Source: Nocardia crassostreae (GTDB lineage Bacteria; Actinomycetota; Actinomycetes; Mycobacteriales; Mycobacteriaceae). From it: a stretch of DNA of 64,000 bases. Below the pieces are notes generated by a model. It did not search any database. It worked only from the letters and a program-made list of their open reading frames with translations, and was not told the DNA's origin. The DNA lies in the NCBI RefSeq assembly GCF_001613405.1, contig NZ_BDCH01000025.1:279750-343749 (forward strand). The letters run 5' to 3'. A program made the translations under genes and the position numbers. This document shows positions 41,179-49,326 of the stretch, in pieces; within the stretch, counting starts at the first letter, position 1, and each line of letters opens with the position of its first letter.

Positions 41179-42179
41179 GAAAACTCCCGAACGTCCGGCA
41201 CTCTCACCGATTCGACAACAACAGCCCCCACCAGCCGATCCCGCACCCCGAGGTCGATCTCCCCAGCCAGGGGCATCCCCACCGCAGCCCCCGAAACAGC
41301 CACCGCCCCCACCAACAACCCACCCCACTCCCTCGCGAGCAGGTACTCATGCTGCCGACTACCGGCGTGTCTCTCGCGTGAATACATGCGCCGCTGATGA
41401 GCTCGGAGGGTGGTGATGGCGGAGGCTGCGGCGGCGTCGCCTGCGCCGGTGGGGTTGCCTTGGATGGGGGTTGGGAGGTGGGCGGACCAGGAGCCGTGCG
41501 GGGTGATGGCGACCATCCCGTCAGGGCCTCGGGTGGCGATGATTGCGGCTACGCCCCCGGATAGGAGCGGACCGGCTGCTGTTGCGACCTCTGCGGGGGT
41601 GCTCGGGGTGGCACCGGTAAGGGAGTGCAGTTCGTCGGCATTGGGCATGAGGACGACGCCGGGCACTCGGGACGCGTGGCGCAGGGCTTCGCCGTCCACA
41701 TCGCAGATGACGGGGATTCCGGCGGCGGTCGCTAGCCCGGCCAGTTGTGCGGGTAGGGAGGGGCCCACGCCTTTCGGCAGGGAACCCGAGATCACCAGGC
41801 CGTGCGCCCGGGGTAGGAGTTCGGTGATCTTGGCGCGGAGTTGGTGCACCGAGCTTGGATCGGGCAGTGGCGCACCGGGTTCCCACAGGCCGGTGGTGGT
41901 CCCGTTCGCTTCGGTGATCACGACGGTTCGCCGTACCCACGGCAGGCAGGTCACGAAGTCGACCGGTAGTTCACGTCCGGCGGCGGTTGCGAAGGCGAGG
42001 TCTGCGAAGCCTGTCGCCATGCACTCGACGCCTAGGCTTCGCAGGACTCGCGCCACATTGAGGCCCTTGCCGCCGACCCGCTGTTCGACTTCCGGGACCC
42101 GCTGTACCGCGCCGTATTCGAACTTCGCCATTCGGTAGGTCAGGTCGTACGCGGGGTTCGCGGTGACGGTGAGGATCAT
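41175..42179 (-). CDS. PfkB-family phosphosugar kinase, copy 2 (tagatose-6-P kinase type)
   Basis: This 334-residue paralogue of the kinase at 39309 shares ILTVTANPAYDLTYRM, GGKGLNVARVL, ISGSLPKGVG and catalytic NPTGAGDAA. After the catalytic helix it has a longer basic segment (RAHQRRMYSRERHAG) not present in copy 1. It is coupled by 4-base overlaps to the NagA gene upstream and the aldolase downstream, so it is the more likely tagatose-6-phosphate kinase of the pathway. Start ATG 42179 overlaps the nagA stop. Confidence 0.88.
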   Translation of the reverse strand: MILTVTANPAYDLTYRMAKFEYGAVQRVPEVEQRVGGKGLNVARVLRSLGVECMATGFADLAFATAAGRELPVDFVTCLPWVRRTVVITEANGTTTGLWEPGAPLPDPSSVHQLRAKITELLPRAHGLVISGSLPKGVGPSLPAQLAGLATAAGIPVICDVDGEALRHASRVPGVVLMPNADELHSLTGATPSTPAEVATAAGPLLSGGVAAIIATRGPDGMVAITPHGSWSAHLPTPIQGNPTGAGDAAAASAITTLRAHQRRMYSRERHAGSRQHEYLLAREWGGLLVGAVAVSGAAVGMPLAGEIDLGVRDRLVGAVVVESVRVPDVREFS

Positions 42180-43324
42180 GACGCCCACCGCCCGCGGTGC
42201 AGCACCCGCTGTAGGCGCAGTTCGTCGTCGACGACGATGAGGTCCGCGAACGTGCCGGGCCGCAGTTCCCCGACATCGGTCAATCCCGCTGTGGTGGCGG
42301 GGGTTTGCGTTGCCGCGCGCACGGCATCGCGCAGCGGGACCCCGCATTCCCGGACCACCCAGCGCACGCACTGCAACAGGTCGGCCGTCCCACCGGCAAT
42401 GGACCCGCTCGCCACCCGTGCCACGCCATCGCTCACGCGCACCTCCTGCGGCCCGAGTCGATAGACCCCGTCGGCCATACCGGCGGCGGCCATGGCATCG
42501 GTCACCAATGCGACCCGGTCTCACGCCACCGCGAAGACCATTGCCGCGAAACCGGAGTCGATGTGAACGCCGTCGCCGATAAGCTCGACGGTCGCGTCCC
42601 CGCTCGCGGCGGCAGCCAAGGCTCCCGCCACCGGCCCGGCCGCGCGGTGATGCATGGGCGGCATGCCATTGCCCAGATGAGTGACGGATCTACCGAATCC
42701 GTTGGGCCGCAGCCCATTCCGGAAATCGGTGAACACGGCATCGCTGTGGCCCAGGGATACCGTGACGCCGCGCTCGGCCAGCAGCCGCGCGACCTCGGCA
42801 AATCCAGCGCGCTCCGGTGCGATGGTCATGACCCGCACCTGCCCTTCGGCCGCCGCCAGCAGGCGGTCGGTCAATGCGACGTCCGGATCGAGCAGCAACC
42901 CCGGATCGTGCGCTCCGCACCGGGATCCGGACAGAAATGGCCCCTCGATATGGATCCCGCCGATCACCCCGTCCGCGGCCAGGTCCCGCAGCGCGGCGAC
43001 CTGATCCACCATCGCGTCGGGCGCGGCCGTCACAATCCCCGCCAGCACGGTCGTGGTCCCCCGCCCGCGATGAAACGCCGCAGCAGCAGCCGCTTCCGCC
43101 GGATCGACGGTATCGAACCGATGCCCGGCCCCACCGTGATTGTGAATGTCGACCAGCCCGGGCAACAGTATGCCCAGGAACGGCAAAGGTCCCCAATCCG
43201 GATGCGCCGCCCGCCATTCGGCAGTGGTCCGCACCCGGGCGACCCGCTCGCCGTCGATCGACACCACCCCGTCGTCGATATCGTGCGCCGCCGACACGAT
43301 CCGCCCCCGAACATGCACCCCCAC
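42176..43324 (-). pseudogene. N-acetylhexosamine-6-phosphate deacetylase (NagA/AgaA-like) with in-frame TGA
   Basis: The reading frame encodes a NagA-type amidohydrolase: VDIHNHGG (metal site), GIHIEGPFLS (Glu ligand), SLGHSDA and THLGNGM (His ligands), IGDGVHID, then LVTDAMAAAGM with the catalytic Asp. A TGA at 42521-42523 interrupts it between VFAVA and DRVALVTDAM. The truncated product would lose the catalytic Asp, and no frameshift is needed to restore the gene. The downstream part is otherwise intact, including the overlap with the kinase gene. The deacetylase would convert GalNAc-6-P (or GlcNAc-6-P) to the amine. GTG 43324 is preferred for its GGGAGG site. Confidence 0.85.
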
Positions 43325-43373
43325 GGTCCCTCCCGCTCCCCACCCGCTCACCGCGCCACCCGTATCGAGCCGG

Positions 43374-44309
43374 TCATATCAGGGCTCCGTGGCGGGCCAA
43401 GAGGGCGGAGCCGGTCAATCCGGCTCGGGCGCCGAAGGTTCCGATGACGACGGCGGGGGCCGGAACGAGGCGGAGGCGGGTGGTGAGGGCTTGGTGGAGG
43501 GGGTGGGCGAGGGCTTCGCCTGCGCCCGCGAGGCCACCGCCCAGGACTATGAGTTCGGGGCAGACGGCGTGGACTATGCCGATCAGGCCGTCGGCCAGGG
43601 CTTCCACAGCGTCGGTGACGACTGCCCGGGCGGCCGGATCATCGGGGAGGCGGGCGAAGATGTCTGCGGCGCTGGGGTATTCGTGGCCGGTGCGGCGGGC
43701 GTGGGCGCGGGTGATGGCGGGGGCGGAGGCCAGGGTTTCCACGCAGCCGGTGTTGCCGCAGGGGCAGGGGAGGCCGTTCTTGCGGACCGGGATGTGGCCG
43801 TATTCGCCCGCTTGGCCGAGGGCGCCGCGGACGAATCCGCCATTGACGGAGAGGGTTCCGCTGATGCCGGTGCCGATGACGACGACCAGGACGGTGTCGT
43901 GGGCGCGGCCCGCGCCGAAGCGCCATTCGGCCCAGCCCGCGGCGGTGACATCGTGTTCGAGGAGGACGGGCATGGACCAGCGGTCGGTGAAGCGGGGGCC
44001 GACCCGGACGTCGCGCCAGCCGATATTGGCGCTGAAGACCGCGATCGAGGCGGCGGTGTCGACCACGCCGGGGAGTAGGACGGCGGCGCGGGCGACGCGG
44101 GGGCGGTCGGCGGGCGGGAGTTCGGCCAGCAGCTTGTCCCCGAGTTCGAGCATGGCGTCGAAGGCGGCCTCGCCGTGCGGGGTGGCCACCGCGCCGGAGG
44201 CGAGGACCGCACCTGCGGCGTCGGTGATCTCGGCCTTGATGGTGGTGCCGCCGACGTCCAGGCCGAGCACCAGCGCATCGGGTTCGAGGGGGGTCGAATC
44301 TTGCTGCAC
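43374..44309 (-). CDS. ROK-family sugar kinase (N-acetylgalactosamine/glucosamine kinase type)
   Basis: This 311-residue protein has ATP-binding GLDVGGTTIKAEI at the N-terminus, catalytic-Asp segment LLEHDVTAAGWAEW, the ROK block GTGISGTLSVNGGF and the zinc-binding GEYGHIPV...CPCGNTGCVE motif. It lacks an N-terminal HTH, so it is a kinase rather than a NagC-type repressor. It should phosphorylate the imported amino sugar at C6. It lies 15 bases after the SIS gene and 49 before nagA in the same operon. Confidence 0.92.
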   Translation of the reverse strand: MQQDSTPLEPDALVLGLDVGGTTIKAEITDAAGAVLASGAVATPHGEAAFDAMLELGDKLLAELPPADRPRVARAAVLLPGVVDTAASIAVFSANIGWRDVRVGPRFTDRWSMPVLLEHDVTAAGWAEWRFGAGRAHDTVLVVVIGTGISGTLSVNGGFVRGALGQAGEYGHIPVRKNGLPCPCGNTGCVETLASAPAITRAHARRTGHEYPSAADIFARLPDDPAARAVVTDAVEALADGLIGIVHAVCPELIVLGGGLAGAGEALAHPLHQALTTRLRLVPAPAVVIGTFGARAGLTGSALLARHGALI

Positions 44310-44324
44310 TGCCGAGCTCCAAAC

Positions 44325-45242
44325 TCAGTCGAGGACCACCGAGCGGGTCAGGCTGCGCGGGTGGTCGGGGTCCAGGCCGAGGTCGGCGGCGCGGAGGACG
44401 CAGAGACGGTGTACGCGAACGAGTTCCGCCATGGGGTCGATCCGGCGGTGTTCGAGATGGGCGCCGGTGGCGGCGACGGCGGCGGGCAGGCCGGTGGGCT
44501 GGGGGCCCAGCGCCCAGACGGCGCGGCCGGGGGCGGCAATGCTGATGGGGCCGTGCCGGTATTCGGTGGACAGGTAGGACTCGGTCCAGGATTGGCAGGA
44601 TTCGCGGAGTTTCAGGGCGGCCTCGTCGGCCAGCGCGGCGGCGAAACCCATTCCGGTGAAGGTGATCTGGTCGGCATAGCGGACCGAGGCCAGGGATACG
44701 GCGGGATCCTCGGCGAGCACGGCGCGAGCCTGGGCGATGACGGGGGCCAGATCTTCACCCAGATGTGCGCGCAGGATCGCCACAGTGGTGGTGGCGAACC
44801 GGGTTTGGACCACCGAATGCTCATCGGCCTCGTCGATGAGGATGGGCGCGGCCAGCTCGAGCACGGGAGTGCCGGGGCTGGAACAGATCACGGTGCGCGG
44901 CACGCCCTCCGGCAGCGCGCGCAGGGCGTCGACCACCTCGGTGGTCGTTCCGGAGCGGCAGATCACCAGGTAGCGGTCGTACTCGCGAGTGCGCGGCGGC
45001 TGCCCGGCGGGCCAGGCATCGGTCAGGCCCTGGCCGGACGACTCGCGCAGTGCGGCAATGGCTCCGGCCATGTAATAGGAGGTCCCGCATCCGATCACCG
45101 CCACGCGCTCACCGCCCGCGGGAAGTAGTTCGCGATGGTCGGCGGCGATGGCCGCGGCGCGGGCCCAGCAATCCGGCTGAGACTCGACCTCGGCGGCTAG
45201 ATACGTCAGCACCAGAACAGCCTGCGCCCGGTGATCGTTCAT
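44325..45242 (-). CDS. SIS-domain aminosugar-phosphate deaminase/isomerase (AgaS-like)
   Basis: This 305-residue protein has two sugar-isomerase (SIS) domains, with GCGTSYYMAG near residue 50, SRSGTTTEV-type CRSGTTTEVVDAL near 93 and the TEYRHGPIS segment near 214. This is the GlmS/AgaS isomerase layout without a glutaminase domain. In aga clusters AgaS deaminates and isomerises galactosamine-6-phosphate to tagatose-6-phosphate. ATG 45242 is chosen; a longer frame to 45299 would cover the putative operator. It is the first gene of the leftward catabolic operon, divergent from the importer. Confidence 0.85.
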   Translation of the reverse strand: MNDHRAQAVLVLTYLAAEVESQPDCWARAAAIAADHRELLPAGGERVAVIGCGTSYYMAGAIAALRESSGQGLTDAWPAGQPPRTREYDRYLVICRSGTTTEVVDALRALPEGVPRTVICSSPGTPVLELAAPILIDEADEHSVVQTRFATTTVAILRAHLGEDLAPVIAQARAVLAEDPAVSLASVRYADQITFTGMGFAAALADEAALKLRESCQSWTESYLSTEYRHGPISIAAPGRAVWALGPQPTGLPAAVAATGAHLEHRRIDPMAELVRVHRLCVLRAADLGLDPDHPRSLTRSVVLD

Positions 45243-45266
45243 GTCAAATTTACAGCCAAAGTAGTC

Positions 45267-45278
45267 AATATCAATCAT
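45267..45278. promoter_or_regulatory. Candidate DeoR/AgaR operator between the divergent aga operons
   Basis: The minus strand reads ATGATTGATATT here, differing in one base from ATGATTGATTTT at 49130-49141 downstream of the DeoR gene. The 121-base divergent region is AT-richer than its surroundings and probably holds both promoters. Confidence 0.5.
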
Positions 45279-45363
45279 GTAGTGAGTTAGATTCGACACC
45301 GATCACCCGATCGAGTTCATCATCCGCGATTCCGGCCGGGTGTGTGATCGAAAGGCTCCATTC

Positions 45364-46617
45364 GTGAATAGACGACTTCACCGCGTAGTGGCAGGCGTCG
45401 CGATGCTCACCGCGGCCACCCTCGCAATCACCTCCTGCGGATTCGGTTCCGATGACGACTCCGCCAATGACCCGAACACCATCAATCTGCTGGTGCCGTC
45501 CTACAGCGACGGCGCGAACGGCACGAAAGCCCTGTGGGACAAGATCATCGCTGGCTTCGAGGCGCAGAGCGGGGGCGTCACGGTCAACCTGCAGATCGAA
45601 TCCTGGAACTCGATCAACGATGTGGTGCGCACCAAGCTCCAGTCCCAGGACAGCACCCCCGACATCCTGAACATCGACGCCTACTCCAGCTTCGCCACCG
45701 ATGGAATGCTCTACCCGGCAACGGATATCGTCTCGCCGTCGGTGATCTCCGATATCCAGCCCGCCTTCGCCAAGAACGCCAGCATCGACGGAACCCAGTG
45801 AGCGCTACCGCTGTTCGCCTCCACCCGCACGCCGTTCTACAACACCGAGCTGTTCGCGAAGGCCGGTATCACGACCCCACCCAAGACCTGGGCCGAATTG
45901 ACCGACGCGGCCACCAAGATCCAGGCCCTCGGCGGCGGCGTCTCCGGCTACGGCCTGCCGCTGGGCAAGGAAGAGGCGCAGGCGGAGTCCTCCATCTGGA
46001 TCTTCGGCGCGGGCGGTCAATGGGCCGACGGCGACAAGCTCACCATCGACACCCCGGACAACCTGGATGGCGTGCGCGCCATGAAGGCCCTCGCGGATGC
46101 CAATGTGACCCAGCCGAATCCGGGCGCCACCGATCGCAAGGACGTGATCAACTCCTTCATACAGGGCAAGATCGGCATGATCGAGGGCCTGCCGCCCACC
46201 ATCGGCCAGATCGCCGAGAAGAATCCCGCCCTGAAGTACGCGACCGCGCCGACGCCGACGGAGTCCGGTCAGCCGGTGACCCTCGGCGTGGCCGATCACC
46301 TCATGGCCTTCAAGAAGGACGGCAGCAAGCAGGCCGCCATCAAGAAGTTCCTCGACTACTTCTACTCGGCGGCCGTCTACGCCGATTTCGTGAAGAACGA
46401 GCACTTCATCCCGATCACCACCAGCGCGGTGCAGGCGCTCGCCGACGATCCGGTGACCAAGATCTTCGGCGCCACCCTGCCGGTCGCCCAGTTCTACCCC
46501 AGCAACAACCCGAACTAGGCCGCGGTACAAGGCTCCATCCAGCAGAACATGGGCACCATCGCCCAGGGCGCGGACCCGGCCGACGTACTGAAGAAGATCC
46601 AGGCAGCGGCGAATTGA
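45364..46617 (+). pseudogene. Sugar ABC transporter substrate-binding lipoprotein with two in-frame stops
   Basis: The 417-codon frame starts with a lipoprotein signal (VAMLTAATLAITSCGF) and continues as a family-1 sugar-binding protein (LWDKIIAGFEAQSGG, WNSINDVVRTKLQSQDSTPD). It is interrupted by TGA at 45799-45801 (GTQ-stop-ALPLFAST) and TAG at 46516-46518 (NNPN-stop-AAVQGSIQQ). Both positions commonly carry Trp or another aromatic residue in relatives, and TGG to TGA/TAG is a single change. The rest stays in frame and ends overlapping the permease start. Without suppression only 145 residues are made. It would deliver the amino sugar to the permeases. GTG 45364 follows GAAAGG. Confidence 0.85.
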
Positions 46618-47510
46618 GCAAGGGCAGAACCCGATTCACGGCGGGGCTGGCCGCCCTGCCGTGGATCGGCCCGGTGCTGGTGCTGATCGCGGCCATCGTG
46701 GTCTTCCCGGCCGGGTACATGATCTGGACCAGCACCCGCGATCTGAGCCAGTACGGCCAGGATCGCGGCCCGGCCGGACTGGCGAATAACCGTGCGCTGT
46801 TCGATATTCCGGAGCTGGGCTCGATCCTGTGGCACACGGTGGTCTGGGTGGTCGCGGTCGTGTTCGTCACCCTGCTGCTCTCCGCGGCGCTGGCGCAGTT
46901 CCTGAACAAGGATTTCCCGGGCCGCACGGCGGTGCGGCTGGCGGTGCTGGTGCCGTGGGCGGCCTCGGTGGTCATGACCACGACCATCTTCTACTACCTG
47001 CTGGATCCCGATGTGGGCCTGGCCAATCGGTTCCTGGTGGATATCGGCCTGCTGGAGCGCGGCTACGGCTTCACCAAACAGCCCACGCAGGCGTTCATCG
47101 TGGCCATCGGGGTGGCGGTCTTCGTGTCCATCCCCTTCACCACGTACACGATTCTGGCCGGGCTGCAATCGATTCCGGCCGAGCTGGACGAGGCGGGCCG
47201 GGTGGACGGCGCGAATTCCTGGCAGCGCTACCGCTATCTGACCCTGCCGCAGCTGCGCCCGGCCATTGCGGTGGCCACCATCATCAACATCATCAATGTC
47301 TTCAATTCGCTGCCCATCCTGCAGGTGCTCACCGGCAGCATCGCCGGATTCGACGCCGACACCACCACCACGCTGACCTTCAAGCTGATTCAGCAGAACC
47401 GGCAGGTGGACACCGCGGCGGCCATGAGCGTGCTGCACTTCGTCCTTATCATCAGCATTATCGCGATCTACGTGAAGGTGATCAGGCCCGCCGATCGGGT
47501 GGACTCATGA
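46614..47510 (+). CDS. Sugar ABC transporter permease, first (MalF-like)
   Basis: This permease of about 298 residues has six transmembrane helices and the coupling motif EAGRVDGANSWQRYRYLTLP near residue 200. No ATG or GTG fits; TTG 46614 overlaps the binding-protein stop (TTGA), giving translational coupling. It pairs with the next permease to form the channel for the amino-sugar importer. No ATPase gene is present in the cluster, so a shared MsiK-type ATPase is expected, as in other actinobacterial sugar importers. Confidence 0.88.
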   Translation: MSKGRTRFTAGLAALPWIGPVLVLIAAIVVFPAGYMIWTSTRDLSQYGQDRGPAGLANNRALFDIPELGSILWHTVVWVVAVVFVTLLLSAALAQFLNKDFPGRTAVRLAVLVPWAASVVMTTTIFYYLLDPDVGLANRFLVDIGLLERGYGFTKQPTQAFIVAIGVAVFVSIPFTTYTILAGLQSIPAELDEAGRVDGANSWQRYRYLTLPQLRPAIAVATIINIINVFNSLPILQVLTGSIAGFDADTTTTLTFKLIQQNRQVDTAAAMSVLHFVLIISIIAIYVKVIRPADRVDS

Positions 47511-48331
47511 GGCAGCGCCGCTGGGGACTCACCGCGGTGGGCGTGCTGCTTGCCGCGCTGTTCCTGATCCCGTATATCGCCATGCTGCTCGGCTCCCTGA
47601 AATCGCGCGCCGAGATCCTGCGCATCCCGCCCACCTATCTGCCGCAGCAGTGGCATCCGGACAACTACTCCACCATGTGGGACACCCCGGAGACTCCGCT
47701 GCCGTACAACCTGGCCAGCACCATCATCATCTCGACGGTCGCGACCCTGCTGGTGCTGCTGGTGGCGGTCCCCGCCGCGTATTACACCGCGCGGCAGCGC
47801 TTTCCGGGCCGCGCGGCCTTCCTGGGCCTGGTGCTCATCACCCAGATGCTGCAGCCGACGGTCCTGGTGGCGGGCCTGATGCGGGAGTTCTTCACCCTCG
47901 GCACCGACGACACCCTGCTGGCCATGATCCTGGTGAACTCGGCGTTCAATCTCTCGTTCGCGGTGTGGATCCCGCACAGCTTCTTCGCCTCGGTACCGGT
48001 GGAGATCGAGGAGGCGGCCCAGCTGGACGGGCTCTCGCGCTGGCAGATCCTCACCCGGGTGAGCCTGCCGCTGGTGTGGCCCGGCATCGTGACCGCCACC
48101 ATCTTCACCGTGGTCGCCTGCTGGAACGAATTCGCCGCCAGCCTGGTCATCTTGACCACCGACAAGAATCAGCCGCTGTCGGTGGCCCTGACCAAGTTCA
48201 TCGGCCAATACGACACGGCTTGGCAATACGTCTTCGCCATCTCTACGGTCGGTATCGTGCCGGTCGTCATCCTCTTCGCCGTGATCGAGAAACGCCTGGT
48301 ATCGGGTCTGACTGCTGGCAGCGTGAAGTAA
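47507..48331 (+). CDS. Sugar ABC transporter permease, second (MalG-like)
   Basis: This 274-residue permease has six helices and the EAA loop EEAAQLDGLSRWQILTRVSL near residue 168. ATG 47507 overlaps the preceding stop (ATGA). Fifteen bases separate its stop from the DeoR gene, so importer and regulator are probably one transcript. Confidence 0.92.
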   Translation: MRQRRWGLTAVGVLLAALFLIPYIAMLLGSLKSRAEILRIPPTYLPQQWHPDNYSTMWDTPETPLPYNLASTIIISTVATLLVLLVAVPAAYYTARQRFPGRAAFLGLVLITQMLQPTVLVAGLMREFFTLGTDDTLLAMILVNSAFNLSFAVWIPHSFFASVPVEIEEAAQLDGLSRWQILTRVSLPLVWPGIVTATIFTVVACWNEFAASLVILTTDKNQPLSVALTKFIGQYDTAWQYVFAISTVGIVPVVILFAVIEKRLVSGLTAGSVK

Positions 48332-48346
48332 ACGAGGAGGGTTCAG

Positions 48347-49123
48347 GTGACGGCTGCGGCCGACCGGTCCACACGATGGAACCGGCTGCTGGAACTGCTG
48401 GCCGAGACCGGGCGGCTGTCGGTGGAGGAGGCCGCCGAACGCCTCGGCGTCTCCGCCGCCACGGTCCGGCGCGATTTCACCGCCCTCGCCGATCAGCAGC
48501 TCGCGACGCGCACCCACGGCGGCATCGTGGCCACCTCGGTCGCCTACGATCTGCCCGCCCGGTACCGGCAGGGCGACGAGGCCAAACAGCGCATTGCCGA
48601 ACACGCTGCCGCGCTGGTGGATTCGAATACGGTGGTGGCGCTCAACGGCGGCACCACCACGACCGCCACGGCCCGCGCGCTGGCCGGGCGCTCCGATCTC
48701 GGCAATGAACTCGTCCTGGTCACCAATGCCCTGAACATCGCCGCGGAGATGGTGCTGCGGCCGCATCTGCGCACCATCTGCCTGGGCGGTATGGCGCGGC
48801 GGGAATCCTATGAGCTGCACGGTCCGCTGGCCGAGCGGTCGCTGGCCGAATTACGGGTGGACACACTGATTCTCGGCGTCAACGCGCTGTCGGTCGAGGG
48901 CGGGGCGCAGTGCACGCACCTGGGCGAGGCCGGGGTGAACGCCGAGATGGTGCGGCGATCGCGGCGGGTCATCGTGGTCGCCACCTCCGACAAACTGGGC
49001 GGTTCGGCGCTGGCCCGGATCTGTCCCATCGATCAGCTGCACGTGCTGGTCACCGATACCGACGCGAATCCGGATGTGCTCGCGGAGATTCGGGATGCGG
49101 GTATGCATATCGAGCAAGTCTGA
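48347..49123 (+). CDS. DeoR-family transcriptional regulator (AgaR-like)
   Basis: This 258-residue protein has an N-terminal DeoR winged HTH (LSVEEAAERLGVSAATVRRD, then THGG) and a C-terminal phosphosugar-sensing domain (VALNGGTTTTATARAL, LVTNALNIAAEM, SDKLGGSALARI). DeoR repressors of this type respond to a sugar-phosphate intermediate of the pathway they control. GTG 48347 has a strong GAGGAGGG site. ATGATTGAT-type sequences lie just after this gene and between the two divergent aga operons, suggesting its operators. Confidence 0.92.
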   Translation: MTAAADRSTRWNRLLELLAETGRLSVEEAAERLGVSAATVRRDFTALADQQLATRTHGGIVATSVAYDLPARYRQGDEAKQRIAEHAAALVDSNTVVALNGGTTTTATARALAGRSDLGNELVLVTNALNIAAEMVLRPHLRTICLGGMARRESYELHGPLAERSLAELRVDTLILGVNALSVEGGAQCTHLGEAGVNAEMVRRSRRVIVVATSDKLGGSALARICPIDQLHVLVTDTDANPDVLAEIRDAGMHIEQV

Positions 49124-49141
49124 TTGTTAATGATTGATTTT
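49121..49141. promoter_or_regulatory. Candidate DeoR/AgaR operator before the hydrolase unit
   Basis: TGATTG occurs twice with 10-base spacing (49121-49126 and 49131-49136), overlapping the DeoR stop, and the second copy extends to ATGATTGATTTT. It lies about 70-90 bases upstream of the small ORF at 49209. Confidence 0.45.
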
Positions 49142-49208
49142 CCTATAGACAGAGCATAAACGCGCAATTACGCTACGGTGCATCGACTTCGGCACCAGAG
49201 GACCGCCC

Positions 49209-49316
49209 ATGCTCGAACTCCCCGCACCCAATCTGACCGGCACCCTCCTCGGCTATCTGCTCATGTCCCCGCTGTCGCTCGCCCACAATCTCGGCCTGCT
49301 GCTGGATCTGCTGTGA
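49209..49316 (+). CDS. 35-residue hydrophobic small protein
   Basis: ATG 49209 follows AGAGGACCGCCC and encodes 35 residues (LELPAPNLTGTLLGYLLMSP... ending GLLLDLL), mostly hydrophobic and able to form one membrane helix. It ends ten bases before the CocE-type hydrolase start, so the two are probably coupled. No family is recognised. It could be a leader peptide or a small membrane partner. Confidence 0.5.
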   Translation: MLELPAPNLTGTLLGYLLMSPLSLAHNLGLLLDLL

Positions 49317-49326
49317 AGGGCGAGCC

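Noticed and set aside
43146..44577. Long plus-strand frames opposite the ROK and NagA genes
   Set aside because: They are antisense to genes with complete catalytic motifs and have repetitive shadow composition.
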